Shown here piece after piece: positions 52,893 to 61,876 of a stretch of 64,000 bases of DNA (positions are counted from its first letter, which is position 1; each line of letters starts with the position of its first letter). Both the position numbers and the translations under genes were made by a program. A model generated the notes under the pieces. The model worked only from the letters and a program-made list of their open reading frames with translations, made no database searches and was not told where the DNA came from. Source of the DNA: Larkinella sp049445795 (lineage in GTDB: Bacteria; Bacteroidota; Bacteroidia; Cytophagales; Spirosomataceae); contig NZ_JBMSDT010000005.1 of NCBI RefSeq assembly GCF_049445795.1, positions 1 through 64,000 on the forward strand, written 5' to 3'.

Positions 52893-54239
52893 ATGACATT
52901 CGACGATTTTAAGCTTAACCGGCAGTTGCTGAATGCCGTTGCGGAAGCGGGTTATGAACAGCCGACGCCCATTCAGGTGCAGGCGATTCCGCTGGCGATG
53001 GCGGGGCACGATGTGCTGGGCATTGCGCAGACCGGAACCGGCAAAACGGCGGCTTACCTACTGCCGGTTTTGATGAAAACCAAGTTTGCGCAGGGGCAGC
53101 ACCCGCGGGTGCTGATTCTGGCCCCGACGCGCGAGTTGGTCATGCAGATCGACGCGGCCATCGCCGAATTGGGTAAATATACCGATATCCGGCACCTGGC
53201 GCTCTACGGCGGCATTGGTCCCAAAACGCAGATCGAGGCCGTTCAGAAGGGCGTCGATATTCTCGTAGCTACGCCGGGGCGGTTTATGGATATTTACCTC
53301 CGGGGCGAAATTGGCGTGAAGCAACTGAACACGATGGTGATGGACGAAGCCGACAAGATGATGGACATGGGCTTCATGCCGCAGATCCGGAAAATCCTGG
53401 AGGTGATTCCGGTAAAACGGCAGAACATGCTGTTTTCGGCCACGTTTCCGGCAAAAGTGGAGGAACTATCGTACGAATTTCTGGAGTTTCCGATGCGCGT
53501 GGAAGTGACGCCCCAGGCATCGACGGCCGACATGGTGACACAGAAACTCTACGCCGTTCCGAATTTTAAAACGAAAATTAATCTCCTCGCGCATCTGCTG
53601 AGCGACGAAGCCGCCAGCCGGGTGATCGTGTTTGCCCGCTCGAAGGAAACCGCCGATAATATTTACAAATTTCTGGCCCGGAAAGTCGTGGCCGACGACC
53701 GCATTCGGGTCTTACACGCCAACAAAGGCCAGAATACGCGCATCAACTCGATGGAAGCGTTTAAGGAAGGCAACATCCGGGTGCTGGTAACGACCGACGT
53801 GACGGCGCGGGGTATTGATGTAAATGAAGTCAGCCACGTCATTAATTTCGATGTGCCGCTGATTTACGAAGATTATGTCCACCGCATTGGCCGTACGGGC
53901 CGCGCCAACCGCAGTGGAGAAGCCGTAACATTCATGACCATCGCCGAGGAATACCACGTTGCGAAGATTGAAAAAATCATCCGGATGCCGATTCCGCGCG
54001 AATCCATTCCAGCCGCCGTTGAGATCCCGGAAACACCGTTTGACGAGCAGCAAGCATATCTGCGCGAGATTGATAATCAGCGGAAAAAAGAAGACCCAAC
54101 GTTTAAAGGCGCTTTTCACGACAAGAAAGGCGTACCCACCAAAGGGCGACCGACGCCCCCGCGTGGGAAATCCCCGCAAAACCCGAAAGCACCCAGCGCC
54201 AAATTCAAACCGGGGTCACCCCGTCGCCGAAAGACGTAA
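52893..54239 (+). CDS. DEAD-box RNA helicase, RhlE-like
   Basis: A 448-residue ATP-dependent RNA helicase. All motifs are present in order: Q motif (YEQPTPIQ), I AQTGTGKT (about 45-52), Ia PTRELVMQI, II DEAD, III SAT, IV VIVFARSK, V TDVTARGIDV and VI HRIGRTGR. The basic, Pro/Gly/Lys-rich tail (about 395-448, GRPTPPRGKSPQNPKAPS) is typical of RhlE homologs and binds RNA. Likely role in ribosome assembly or RNA decay. Confidence 0.93.
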   Translation: MTFDDFKLNRQLLNAVAEAGYEQPTPIQVQAIPLAMAGHDVLGIAQTGTGKTAAYLLPVLMKTKFAQGQHPRVLILAPTRELVMQIDAAIAELGKYTDIRHLALYGGIGPKTQIEAVQKGVDILVATPGRFMDIYLRGEIGVKQLNTMVMDEADKMMDMGFMPQIRKILEVIPVKRQNMLFSATFPAKVEELSYEFLEFPMRVEVTPQASTADMVTQKLYAVPNFKTKINLLAHLLSDEAASRVIVFARSKETADNIYKFLARKVVADDRIRVLHANKGQNTRINSMEAFKEGNIRVLVTTDVTARGIDVNEVSHVINFDVPLIYEDYVHRIGRTGRANRSGEAVTFMTIAEEYHVAKIEKIIRMPIPRESIPAAVEIPETPFDEQQAYLREIDNQRKKEDPTFKGAFHDKKGVPTKGRPTPPRGKSPQNPKAPSAKFKPGSPRRRKT

Positions 54240-54311
54240 CCAAATTTCATGTAATTTGCACTAAATTGAGCGCCCTTAACGTTCTATAATGGCTAGTACG
54301 TTGAACGTCAC

Positions 54312-55088
54312 ATGAATAATCGGACAAAAGGATTGCGACTTTTGGGTCTTCTGCTGTGCTTTCCACTGGGTGTCCTGGCCCAGGCCGGACAACTGGTCAG
54401 CTCGGCCCGAAAAGTCGAAGTGGGCAAGGGAGATACGGTTGTTGAGGTTTCGAAAACGACGGCTCGTACCGTGATTAACCCTTTCGTAGCGCCTTTGTTT
54501 GGAGAACAGGCCAAATCGACGGATCATATTGCCTGGGAAGTTCGTTTTTTGAGCGAATGTGACCAGAATTTCAATAACCGTACGGAAGCCAGCCAGTTTT
54601 TCTCGACCCGAGCCTGGGAGTACCTGACCGAAGGCCAACTGGACACGGCCAGCTACCGCTTCAACCTCGCCTGGCTGCTGGACGATAAAAATTCCGATTC
54701 ATACTGGGGACTGGGCGTCATTTGCTACCAGCAGGGCAACAATGCGGAATCGATCCGGCTGCTGAAAAAAGGGTTGGAAGTGGCCGATACCAACGCCGTT
54801 CTGATGACCGACCTGGCGACGGTTGAACTGAAGCAATACCGGGAAAACAAAGACAACGAACTGCTCGAAGACGCCATTCAGGTGCTCACCAAAGCCCTGA
54901 AATACGACATGACCAATCCCAATACCTTCATGCGGCTGTCGTGGGCCAACTATGCCAAAGGCGACTATGCCGCAGCCTGGGACAATCTGCACAAAGCTCG
55001 CTTGCTCGAACTGTCGGCGGTTGATCTGCCGTACTTGCAAGAACTCCTCGAAAAAGCCCCCGATCCCAAAGGATTCTTCAAACGCTAA
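54312..55088 (+). CDS. Exported TPR-repeat protein
   Basis: A 258-residue protein with a signal peptide (about 1-25, ending VLAQ) and three to four tetratricopeptide repeats from about residue 105 (AWEYLTEGQLDTASYRFNLAWLLDDK, then YWGLGVICYQQGNNAESIRLL, LSWANYAKGDYAAAWDNL). The N-terminal 100 residues are beta-rich with no motif. Likely a periplasmic scaffold. It ends next to an inverted repeat that can act as a terminator. Confidence 0.75.
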   Translation: MNNRTKGLRLLGLLLCFPLGVLAQAGQLVSSARKVEVGKGDTVVEVSKTTARTVINPFVAPLFGEQAKSTDHIAWEVRFLSECDQNFNNRTEASQFFSTRAWEYLTEGQLDTASYRFNLAWLLDDKNSDSYWGLGVICYQQGNNAESIRLLKKGLEVADTNAVLMTDLATVELKQYRENKDNELLEDAIQVLTKALKYDMTNPNTFMRLSWANYAKGDYAAAWDNLHKARLLELSAVDLPYLQELLEKAPDPKGFFKR

Positions 55089-55095
55089 CCTCCCC

Positions 55096-55175
55096 GTACC
55101 CACGGACTTTAGTCCGTGTTTTTTATTTGGCTATTTGAGTTTCTAGTTATAAAAAACACGGACTAAAGTCCGGTA
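55096..55175. repeat. Intergenic inverted repeat, CACGGACT..AGTCCGTG family (copy 4)
   Basis: Left arm GTACCCACGGACTTTAGTCC and on, with T-run (55096-55127), right arm with A-run, CACGGACTAAAGTCCGGTAC (55151-55175). It lies between two convergent genes and can end transcription from both sides. The right arm supplies the final codons and stop (55163-55165) of the minus-strand membrane-protein gene. Confidence 0.85.
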
Positions 55176-55861
55176 CTTGCACGGAACTTCGATTTCTTCT
55201 TATAAGCCCGGATCGTGCGGCCAATCAGCATCCCGCCGACGATGCCCGGTAATGTCCACGCGGCCAGATCGACCAGAAAATGATGGTTCGGCAAAAAACG
55301 GGTGTTGACCGTCGCAAAGGCCGTCAGCGTGGCAATGTACGAACCGCACATTCGGGAAATATGCCCGTAAAACCACTCCATGCGCCCATTGCGGGCTTTT
55401 TCGGGATTCCGGAACAACTGCACGTCGTAGCGGGCGTTGGTGAACAGAATACCGGCGAAGAACAGATACAGAATCCCGAACATATTCAGGTTGCCGGTGG
55501 TTTGCCACTTGAAAAAGGCCTGCATCCCCAACCCGAACATCACCAGCGAAGCACCCAAGGCTCCGTAAGCGGCCCATTGGTCGGTGACCGTAAACCGGTT
55601 TTGAGGGTTTTTCAGCCGCAAGATGCGCCGACCGGAGTAGCAGAAATAGAAACTCAGGATGGCGATAAACAGCAGAAACAGCGAACTGGGTTTGAAAAAA
55701 ACCAGGTACACGGCGGTCAGGCAGACGGCGGCCATGCACCAGTAAAAAACCAGACCGGTTACTTTGTGCAGGCGGTTTCCTTTCTTCGTCACCATTGGGA
55801 CAATCCCGACGATCAAGGCCAGAAAACCAGCCGCAATGTGGATGATCAGCAAAAGATTCAT
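55163..55861 (-). CDS. Membrane protein, DUF2306-like
   Basis: A 232-residue protein with seven hydrophobic segments. It begins MNLLLIIHIAAGFLALIVGIVPMVTKKG with the conserved His in a helix, followed by KVTGLVFYWCMAAVCLTAVYL, resembling the DUF2306 group. The last residues are encoded by the right arm of an inverted repeat (STGL then stop). Function unknown. Confidence 0.7.
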   Translation of the reverse strand: MNLLLIIHIAAGFLALIVGIVPMVTKKGNRLHKVTGLVFYWCMAAVCLTAVYLVFFKPSSLFLLFIAILSFYFCYSGRRILRLKNPQNRFTVTDQWAAYGALGASLVMFGLGMQAFFKWQTTGNLNMFGILYLFFAGILFTNARYDVQLFRNPEKARNGRMEWFYGHISRMCGSYIATLTAFATVNTRFLPNHHFLVDLAAWTLPGIVGGMLIGRTIRAYKKKSKFRASTGL

Positions 55862-56014
55862 GGCGTAAAAGCGTTTGGTCGTGTTCGATTGAATGGAACA
55901 AACCTAAGCCGGGCCGACACACGAGGCAAATGAAAGGGTTGTACGTCAGGAGTTTGGGGAGTTTGGCAAGCGGTGGGCTGTTTGGCAAAACCGCCGGGGA
56001 TGTTTGACAAGGCG

Positions 56015-56890
56015 TTATGCTAGCGATTTGAGCTGGGCCACCAGCGTGTCATTGTATTTGCGGGCCACCGGAACTTGAAACAAACCGCCGTGCAGATGCA
56101 ATTTGTAACCTTGCGCATTGCCGGTTACTTTCTCTACCTTTTCGAGATTGACGATGTACGACCGATGGCACCGGACGATGGTGGGAGCCGTTGCACCAAA
56201 CTGATTTTCCAGTCGGCTGAGGCTACTACGGAGCAGAGTTTTCACCGGTTGGTTTTCGTTCAGGTGAACAACGGTGGAATAATTGTCACTGGATTCGATG
56301 TACAGCAAGTCGGCGGGGCGCAGCGAAAGCGAGTCTTTTTCGTTTTCGGCCGTGAGGGTCAGCAACGGCTGGGCGGGGGCGGTTTCCCGCGGTTTTTCCG
56401 GATGCCCGGAAATGGGAAGCTGGCTGGCGGTTTGGCTGTATTTTTTGAGTTGAATGATGTAATTCAGCGCGACCGAAGCCGCCGACGGAAACAGCCCGAT
56501 CACAAACGTCACGATGATGATGGCGGGCAGGTTGGGCGAGTACCGGGGATTGCCGATCAGCCAGTCGAGGTAAAGATAATTTACCACGCCAATGAGCGTG
56601 ATGTGCGCCGAAATCCAGAGAATTTCGCGCCCGACCGTCCAGCGTTCGTTGGTGAAGTATTTAGCAAAAATGCGGGGGGTGGTCAGGTTGATGAAAGCTG
56701 TGACCAGAAACGAAATCAGGCCAAAACCGAGAATCTTGACGGTTTTGTTCGGCGTGTCCCAGCTACTGAGATCAAACGGTTGAAAAATCAGCAGAAACAA
56801 CCCGACAAACACACCGATCCAGAACGCCTTGACCCAGCGGCTGCGGACGGATTCTTCGCAGGGATACGGTTGCCGGAAAAACTGCCACAT
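56015..56890 (-). CDS. Membrane-bound LytTR transcription regulator
   Basis: About 291 residues from ATG 56890 (MWQFFRQPYPCEES). The frame runs on to 56917 but that part lies in a hairpin. Four membrane helices (about 21-40, 54-72, 90-108, 118-140) are followed by a linker and a LytTR domain (about 190-288): DLLYIESSDNYSTVVH, TIVRCHRSYIVNLEKVEKV. Proteins of this kind in Bacteroidota are one-component membrane-tethered regulators. It is the last of a three-gene minus-strand group with rhomboid and polyprenyl synthase. Confidence 0.85.
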   Translation of the reverse strand: MWQFFRQPYPCEESVRSRWVKAFWIGVFVGLFLLIFQPFDLSSWDTPNKTVKILGFGLISFLVTAFINLTTPRIFAKYFTNERWTVGREILWISAHITLIGVVNYLYLDWLIGNPRYSPNLPAIIIVTFVIGLFPSAASVALNYIIQLKKYSQTASQLPISGHPEKPRETAPAQPLLTLTAENEKDSLSLRPADLLYIESSDNYSTVVHLNENQPVKTLLRSSLSRLENQFGATAPTIVRCHRSYIVNLEKVEKVTGNAQGYKLHLHGGLFQVPVARKYNDTLVAQLKSLA

Positions 56891-56896
56891 GGTGAG

Positions 56897-56939
56897 AGAG
56901 ACAATAGACTGAAGCAACGATGTTCAGTCTATTGTCTCT
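56897..56939. repeat. Perfect 17-bp inverted repeat upstream of the LytTR gene
   Basis: AGAGACAATAGACTGAA (56897-56913) and TTCAGTCTATTGTCTCT (56923-56939), 9-nt loop. It lies between the rhomboid stop and the LytTR start, 7 nt from the ATG at 56890. A perfect dyad in this position could be an operator for the regulator itself, or a hairpin that limits translation. Confidence 0.9.
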
Positions 56940-56962
56940 TGTCTTACTTCTTTGTTCTAAAA

Positions 56963-57583
56963 TTAAAACAACCGCCAGCCTGAAACCTGCTCGACAAAGC
57001 TCGAAACCACGGGCGGGTAGAGCAAAATAACGACGATTACGCCGAAGATAGCCCCGAACAAGTGTGCATCGTGGTTGATGTTGCTGCCTCCGCGCCGGGA
57101 TTCGTAGAACGAATAGCCCATGTACAGCGCTCCGAAAATAAAACCGGGGATGGGAATGACGCCCATGATTAAGATTTTCTCGGTCGGAACGAACATGATG
57201 GCCGCAAACAACAGGGCCGACACACCACCCGATGCACCCAGGGAATTGTAATTCGAGCGGTTTCGGTACCGGAAGAGCGTGGGCAGGTCGGAGACGACAA
57301 TCGCGATCAGGTAAAAGAACAGCAGGTAAAGCGGCCCGGAGCTACCAAAAAGCGCCCCAAATACCTGTTCAATCAGTCTGCCGAAGAAAAAGAGCGTAAA
57401 CATATTGAACAGCAGGTGACCGAAATCGGCATGGACGAAACCGGAAGTTAACAGCCGGTACCATTGCCCCCGCCGGAATACTTTCTGTGGATTCAGCACC
57501 AGGTTATCTAAAAGCGACTCGTTGCGCCAGGCATAGATGCTCACGAGTACAGTAATGACGATGATAGCAAGCGTGATGTTCAT
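56963..57583 (-). CDS. Rhomboid intramembrane serine protease
   Basis: A 206-residue, six-helix protein. The catalytic pair is S118 in GASGGVSALLF and H174 in HLFGAIFG, and the supporting histidine/asparagine motif is HADFGHLLFNMFTLFFFG. It cleaves membrane proteins within the bilayer; substrates unknown. Short form without extra domains. Confidence 0.92.
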   Translation of the reverse strand: MNITLAIIVITVLVSIYAWRNESLLDNLVLNPQKVFRRGQWYRLLTSGFVHADFGHLLFNMFTLFFFGRLIEQVFGALFGSSGPLYLLFFYLIAIVVSDLPTLFRYRNRSNYNSLGASGGVSALLFAAIMFVPTEKILIMGVIPIPGFIFGALYMGYSFYESRRGGSNINHDAHLFGAIFGVIVVILLYPPVVSSFVEQVSGWRLF

Positions 57584-57630
57584 AAATGGTTGAGTCGTGA
57601 GCCGTCGGTGGGAACGGTTTTAAGGTTACA

Positions 57631-58614
57631 TTAACTTTCCCGGCCAATGAGCTGTTGGGTAAACTCCAGCAACAGCGCCTTGCGGGCGGGGTCGGCCGGA
57701 ATCTGTTCGAAATTCGCCAGCCCCTGCGTAAAGTAAGCGTTGATGCGGTTTTCGGTCAGTTGCCGGATGCCGAGTTGGTCGTAAATGGCCGTTACGGCCT
57801 GTACTTTTTCCGTTTTGTCGAAATCCGTTGCCTGGAGCCAGCCGACCAGCCCGGTTTTCAATTCGTCCTGAGCTTGTTCAAGGGCTTCGATTAATAGGAA
57901 CGTTTTTTTGTTGGCAATAATATCGCCCCCGACCTGTTTGCCGAACTTCGCTGGATCGCCGTACACATCCAGCAGATCGTCTTTCAACTGAAAGCCCAGG
58001 CCGATGTTGATGCCGCCTTCCCGCAGAAGCTGACAGGTAGCGTCGTCGGCTCCGGCAACGATACCGCCCAATTCGAGCGCAAAACCGAGTAAAACCGACG
58101 TTTTGAGCTTAATCATTTCGATGTACTCGCCATCCGTAACGTTCCAGCGCGTTTCGAAATTCATGTCAAGCTGCTGGCCTTCGCACACCTCGGCGGCCGT
58201 CCGGTTAAACCGGGCCAGTACTTTTTTCAAATACGGCGTTTCCACGTCCAGCAACAGCTCGTAAGCATTGACCAGCATCACGTCGCCCGACAGAATGGCC
58301 GTATTATGGTTCCATTTTTCGTGGACCGTCGGCTGGCCCCGGCGCAGGGGCGCCTGGTCCATGATGTCGTCGTGCATGAGCGTGAAGTTGTGGAACACTT
58401 CGACGGCCAGCGCCGGTTTGACGGCCTTCTGCCAGTCGTCGCTGAACAGATAAGCGCCCATGAGCGTCAGGAGCGGGCGCATCCGTTTGCCGCCCAGGCT
58501 CATGATGTAGCTGATCGGGTCGTAGAGTTCGGTGGGTTTCAGGCCGTATTTTGTCTGCTGAATCTCCTGTTGAATGGCTTCCAGTAAAAACAGTGGGCTG
58601 ATCGTTGAGGTCAT
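57631..58614 (-). CDS. Polyprenyl diphosphate synthase
   Basis: A 327-residue trans-prenyltransferase. The first aspartate-rich motif is LMHDDIMDQAPLRRG and the second FQLKDDLLDVYGDP; GGKRMRPLLTLMGA gives the conserved Lys/Arg for diphosphate binding. It elongates isoprenyl diphosphates for quinones or carotenoids. Chain length is not certain: the residues before the first motif (VFHNFTLMHDD) suggest a short or medium chain. Confidence 0.92.
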   Translation of the reverse strand: MTSTISPLFLLEAIQQEIQQTKYGLKPTELYDPISYIMSLGGKRMRPLLTLMGAYLFSDDWQKAVKPALAVEVFHNFTLMHDDIMDQAPLRRGQPTVHEKWNHNTAILSGDVMLVNAYELLLDVETPYLKKVLARFNRTAAEVCEGQQLDMNFETRWNVTDGEYIEMIKLKTSVLLGFALELGGIVAGADDATCQLLREGGINIGLGFQLKDDLLDVYGDPAKFGKQVGGDIIANKKTFLLIEALEQAQDELKTGLVGWLQATDFDKTEKVQAVTAIYDQLGIRQLTENRINAYFTQGLANFEQIPADPARKALLLEFTQQLIGRES

Positions 58615-58791
58615 GGCCCAAAAATACAGAAAACCGCCGGGATTAGGGAGTTAAGAATTAAGAATGAAGAGTTAAGAGTGATGAGTTGGTGAGTTGAGGG
58701 GAAAACGGCTATTCTGGGCCAACCGATTAACCCGGTTTTTGGGTTGAATTGTGTAAGTTTGTTTTTTCCTAAATCACGATTCCTTTCCCTG

Positions 58792-59973
58792 ATGATGAAC
58801 GCTGCGTTTCGGCCTTTCCGGCTCGTTATCCTCTTATTTTTGCCTGCATTAAGCTGGGCGCAAACGGGCAGCGACGATTTTCGCCCGGCGGCTTCCAATG
58901 TGCTCAACGCCGAATTTCCCAAAATCGCGGCCGACTCGCGGGTGCAGCTCCGGCTGAAAGCGCCCGATGCCACCAAAGTACAGGTGCAGGGTGGAGACGG
59001 TTTTCGGAAAGAACCGCTCGATCTGGTCAAGGATGCTGATGGCAACTGGAACGGCACGATCCCGTCGGCCGGACCCGGTTTTCATTATTACTGGTTCATT
59101 GTCGACGGCGTTCGGGTCAATGATCCGGGCAGCGATGCCTATTTTGGCTACGGCCGACCCACCAGCGGCATCGAAATTCCGGTTCCGACGGAAGATTTTT
59201 TCCTGCTGAAAAAAGTCCCGCACGGGCAAGTGCGCGAGCAGTGGTACCATTCGACCGTCACCGACAAATGGCGTCGGGCGTTTGTGTATACCCCGCCGGG
59301 TTACGACGCCAATCCCAAAAAACGCTACCCGGTTTTGTATCTGCTGCACGGCGCGGGCGAAAACGAACGTGGCTGGTCGTTGCAGGGCCACGTCAACGCC
59401 ATTCTCGACAACCTGATTGCGGAGGGAAAAGCCAAACCGATGATTGTGGTGATGGACAACGGCTACGCCACCGCCAAAGGCGACACGCCCGCTGCCACCA
59501 ACACGCCGAACGACATGATGAAGCGGGCCGCGACGTTGGAGCAGGTGTACATGAAAGACATCCTGCCGACGATGGAAACCGCCTACCGGATTCAGCCGGG
59601 GCGCGAAAACCGGGCGATGGCGGGGCTGTCGATGGGCGGGTTGCAGACCATGTTGATCGGAATGAATCACACGGAGTTGTTCTCTCACTACGGTTTTTTC
59701 AGCGGAGCGATTTTTGGGAACATGCTGGCCGAGCCGAAAACTGCCTTCAACGGCGTCTTTGCCGATGCCAAAGCGTTTAATAATAAAGTTAAACTGCTGT
59801 GGTTCGGGGCCGGAAGCGAGGAGAAGCAATTTGTGACGATGGCGACCGACACCCGTAAAAAGCTGGCCGATCTGGGCATCCAGTCGACCTACTACGAGTC
59901 GCCCGGCACCTTCCACGAGTGGCACACCTGGCGTCGGTGTTTCCGTGAGTTTGCGCCCTTGTTGTTTAAGTAA
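58792..59973 (+). CDS. Secreted esterase with N-terminal E-set domain (CE1-type)
   Basis: About 393 residues from ATG 58792 (MMNAAFRPFRLV), with a signal peptide ending SWAQ; the frame runs on upstream to 58744 without an ATG. An immunoglobulin-like E-set domain (about 40-125, SRVQLRLKAPDATKVQVQGG) precedes an esterase domain with YPVLYLLHGAGENERGW and nucleophile Ser in GLSMGGLQT, and the histidine in TFHEWHTWRR. The layout matches ferulic-acid or acetylxylan esterases of Bacteroidota. It is convergent with miaA, 10 bp apart. Confidence 0.85.
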   Translation: MMNAAFRPFRLVILLFLPALSWAQTGSDDFRPAASNVLNAEFPKIAADSRVQLRLKAPDATKVQVQGGDGFRKEPLDLVKDADGNWNGTIPSAGPGFHYYWFIVDGVRVNDPGSDAYFGYGRPTSGIEIPVPTEDFFLLKKVPHGQVREQWYHSTVTDKWRRAFVYTPPGYDANPKKRYPVLYLLHGAGENERGWSLQGHVNAILDNLIAEGKAKPMIVVMDNGYATAKGDTPAATNTPNDMMKRAATLEQVYMKDILPTMETAYRIQPGRENRAMAGLSMGGLQTMLIGMNHTELFSHYGFFSGAIFGNMLAEPKTAFNGVFADAKAFNNKVKLLWFGAGSEEKQFVTMATDTRKKLADLGIQSTYYESPGTFHEWHTWRRCFREFAPLLFK

Positions 59974-59983
59974 ACCCGTTAGC

Positions 59984-60907
59984 CTAAAGCGCCTGATACG
60001 CCCGGACGATTTCATCGGCTAACAAATCGGTGTCTTGCCGACCGTCGAGCCAGCAGATAGCCAGTCCGTCGCGTTCCAGTTTGCGAAAAAACGTCATCTG
60101 GCGTTTGGCAAACTGGTGAATGGCGGTTTCCAGCCGGGCGGTCATCGTGATGTAATCCAGTTCGCCAGCGAGGTACTGCGTAATAAATTTATACTCCAAT
60201 CCGTAAAAAACCAGCTTTTCGGCCGGAATGCCGTTGTCCAGTAATTGCCGGACTTCTTCGATCATACCGGTTTTAAGTCGTTCCCGTAGACGGTGAGAGA
60301 TGCGTTCGCGCCGAACCTCCACGGGCAGATCGATGCCAAACACCAGGGCGTCGGCGAATGAAACCGGATTGGCGGGTTCTGCGTCGGGGTGTTCGGTGAG
60401 GTAGGTCGCAATTTCAATGGCCCGAATCCGGCGTTTGCGGGTGGAGGTGTCGGCCAGAGCAGAGTAGTCGGAGGGGAGTTGCTGAAACCGGGCGAGCAAT
60501 TCGTCGTCGGTGAGCGCTTCGAGCGTCAGTCGGAGTTCGGGATTCACCGGAATGGCCGGGTAACGGTGGCCTTTCAGGACGGCTTCGAGGTACAAACCGG
60601 TTCCTCCGCACAACACCGGCACGTGCCCCCGCTGCTGAATCCCGGGAAGAATTCGGTGAAAATCCTGCTGGTATTGGTACAGGTTGTAATCGCTTCCGGC
60701 GTCGACGATGTTGATGAGGTGATACGGAATCTCCTGACCCTCAATCCGGTATTCATCCAGGTCTTTGCCGGTACCGATGTCCATCTTGCGGTAGACCTGC
60801 CGGGAGTCGACGCTGATGATTTCGCCGTTGAGCCGCCGGGCCACCTGCACGGCCAGCCGGGTTTTACCGCTGGCGGTCGGTCCCAGAATCACAAGGAGGT
60901 GCTGCAT
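59984..60907 (-). CDS. miaA: tRNA dimethylallyltransferase MiaA
   Basis: A 307-residue enzyme that adds a dimethylallyl group to A37 of tRNAs reading U-initial codons. The P-loop LGPTASGKTRLAVQ (about 8-21), DSRQVYRKMDIGTGKD and VPVLCGGTGLYLEAVL, followed by RKRRIRAIEIATYL, are typical. Full family length. Confidence 0.94.
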   Translation of the reverse strand: MQHLLVILGPTASGKTRLAVQVARRLNGEIISVDSRQVYRKMDIGTGKDLDEYRIEGQEIPYHLINIVDAGSDYNLYQYQQDFHRILPGIQQRGHVPVLCGGTGLYLEAVLKGHRYPAIPVNPELRLTLEALTDDELLARFQQLPSDYSALADTSTRKRRIRAIEIATYLTEHPDAEPANPVSFADALVFGIDLPVEVRRERISHRLRERLKTGMIEEVRQLLDNGIPAEKLVFYGLEYKFITQYLAGELDYITMTARLETAIHQFAKRQMTFFRKLERDGLAICWLDGRQDTDLLADEIVRAYQAL

Positions 60908-60920
60908 AGAAGGCTAAGAA

Positions 60921-61023
60921 CTGCGGTACGGCACAAAGGTGACCACTTTCGGCGACATCCCGTACGGGCCGGGGCGGTTTTCGGGAAAACCGGTCGCAAA
61001 ATGTTCCTCGTGTCGTACCGCAG
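60921..61023. repeat. Intergenic inverted repeat CTGCGGTACG..CGTACCGCAG
   Basis: CTGCGGTACGGCAC (60921-60934) and GTGTCGTACCGCAG (61010-61023) are complementary with one mismatch; the loop of 75 nt is GC-rich. It lies between the S24 repressor stop and the miaA start, both minus strand. Confidence 0.75.
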
Positions 61024-61041
61024 GTCCTGCCGGTTTTGCAT

Positions 61042-61758
61042 TTACTCGACCGGCGAATCGATTACCCGCACAATTTTCCAGATACCCCGAATATCCTTCA
61101 GCGGAACCGTTACGCTGCCGCCGTTCGGATTGTCGGAGTGCAGCGTCAACCGTTGTTTGGTCAGCAATTCGTTGTCTTTGATGCGTTTCACCACGAAATA
61201 GTCGCGGTAAATGACGGCGTAAATACCGCCCGACTGATACTCCCAATTGTTCGGATCGACCAGCACCGCCAGCACCTTGGCGCCGTTGGCGAGTTGGGGC
61301 GTCATGCTGTTGCCGGACACTTCGATCACGACCGGATTTTTGTGGTTGCCCACCAAATTGACCGGCACGCGGTACGTTTCCATCTGCGCCATGCTGATGC
61401 CTTCCATGTAGGTTTCGACAAAGCTGGCGTAGAAACGCGTCGGTACGAACGGAAGGTCGGTGTAGCGCACTTCCAGTTCGATGATTTTTCCATTCTGCTC
61501 CGGCTCATCCAGGACAGGCTTCTGGCCCCGCAGCAGAAAATCGGCCCGTACTTGCGGATATTGCTCCAACAACCGCATGATGGTGTCGTATGATGGTTTA
61601 GCGCGTCCGTTCAGGATGTTGTAAAACTTCGAAGAGTTTTCGCCTAAGTCCTTGGCTGCCTGGTAAATACTGATTTCCAGCGCATCAAAAACCTGCCGCA
61701 ATCGCTCCTGAATCGGCTCCAATCCTTCCTCAAACGATTTTCCCGGTTCGTTTAACAT
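61042..61758 (-). CDS. S24-family LexA/UmuD-like repressor
   Basis: About 238 residues from ATG 61758 (MLNEPGKSFEEGL); the frame to 61902 overlaps the divergent gene and is rejected. An N-terminal helix-turn-helix (about 17-70, IYQAAKDLGENSSKFYNILNG) is joined to a C-terminal S24 peptidase domain with nucleophile S151 in GNSMTPQL and base K191 in YFVVKRIKDN. Members cleave themselves when RecA filaments form, lifting repression. It is divergent from a UmuC-type polymerase, so it probably controls it. Self-cleavage site not identified. Confidence 0.88.
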   Translation of the reverse strand: MLNEPGKSFEEGLEPIQERLRQVFDALEISIYQAAKDLGENSSKFYNILNGRAKPSYDTIMRLLEQYPQVRADFLLRGQKPVLDEPEQNGKIIELEVRYTDLPFVPTRFYASFVETYMEGISMAQMETYRVPVNLVGNHKNPVVIEVSGNSMTPQLANGAKVLAVLVDPNNWEYQSGGIYAVIYRDYFVVKRIKDNELLTKQRLTLHSDNPNGGSVTVPLKDIRGIWKIVRVIDSPVE

Positions 61759-61776
61759 GATACAAAAATTGACTTT

Positions 61777-61794
61777 TATAATATAACTATTATA
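61777..61794. promoter_or_regulatory. Candidate operator and promoter of the S24 repressor
   Basis: TATAATA-TAAC-TATTATA (61777-61794) is a perfect dyad with 7-nt halves. On the minus strand TAAATTTG (complement of 61804-61811) fits the TAnnTTTG -7 box, so the dyad lies just downstream of it, where a bound repressor would block transcription. A second AT palindrome ATAATATTAT (61848-61857) lies 20 bp before the umuC start. Confidence 0.45.
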
Positions 61795-61876
61795 TATTGT
61801 GATCAAATTTACTAAATAAAACAACAAATCCGATGAAAACTGCCAGAATAATATTATACACAACCTGAAAAGAGCT

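Noticed and set aside
58644..58695. Direct repeats of GAGTTAAGA type
   Set aside because: Short, irregular and AT-rich; no arrangement suggesting a defined element.
58849..60015. Minus-strand frame of 388 codons opposite the esterase
   Set aside because: It is the complement of a gene with signal peptide and catalytic motifs; the frame is a by-product of GC-rich codons.
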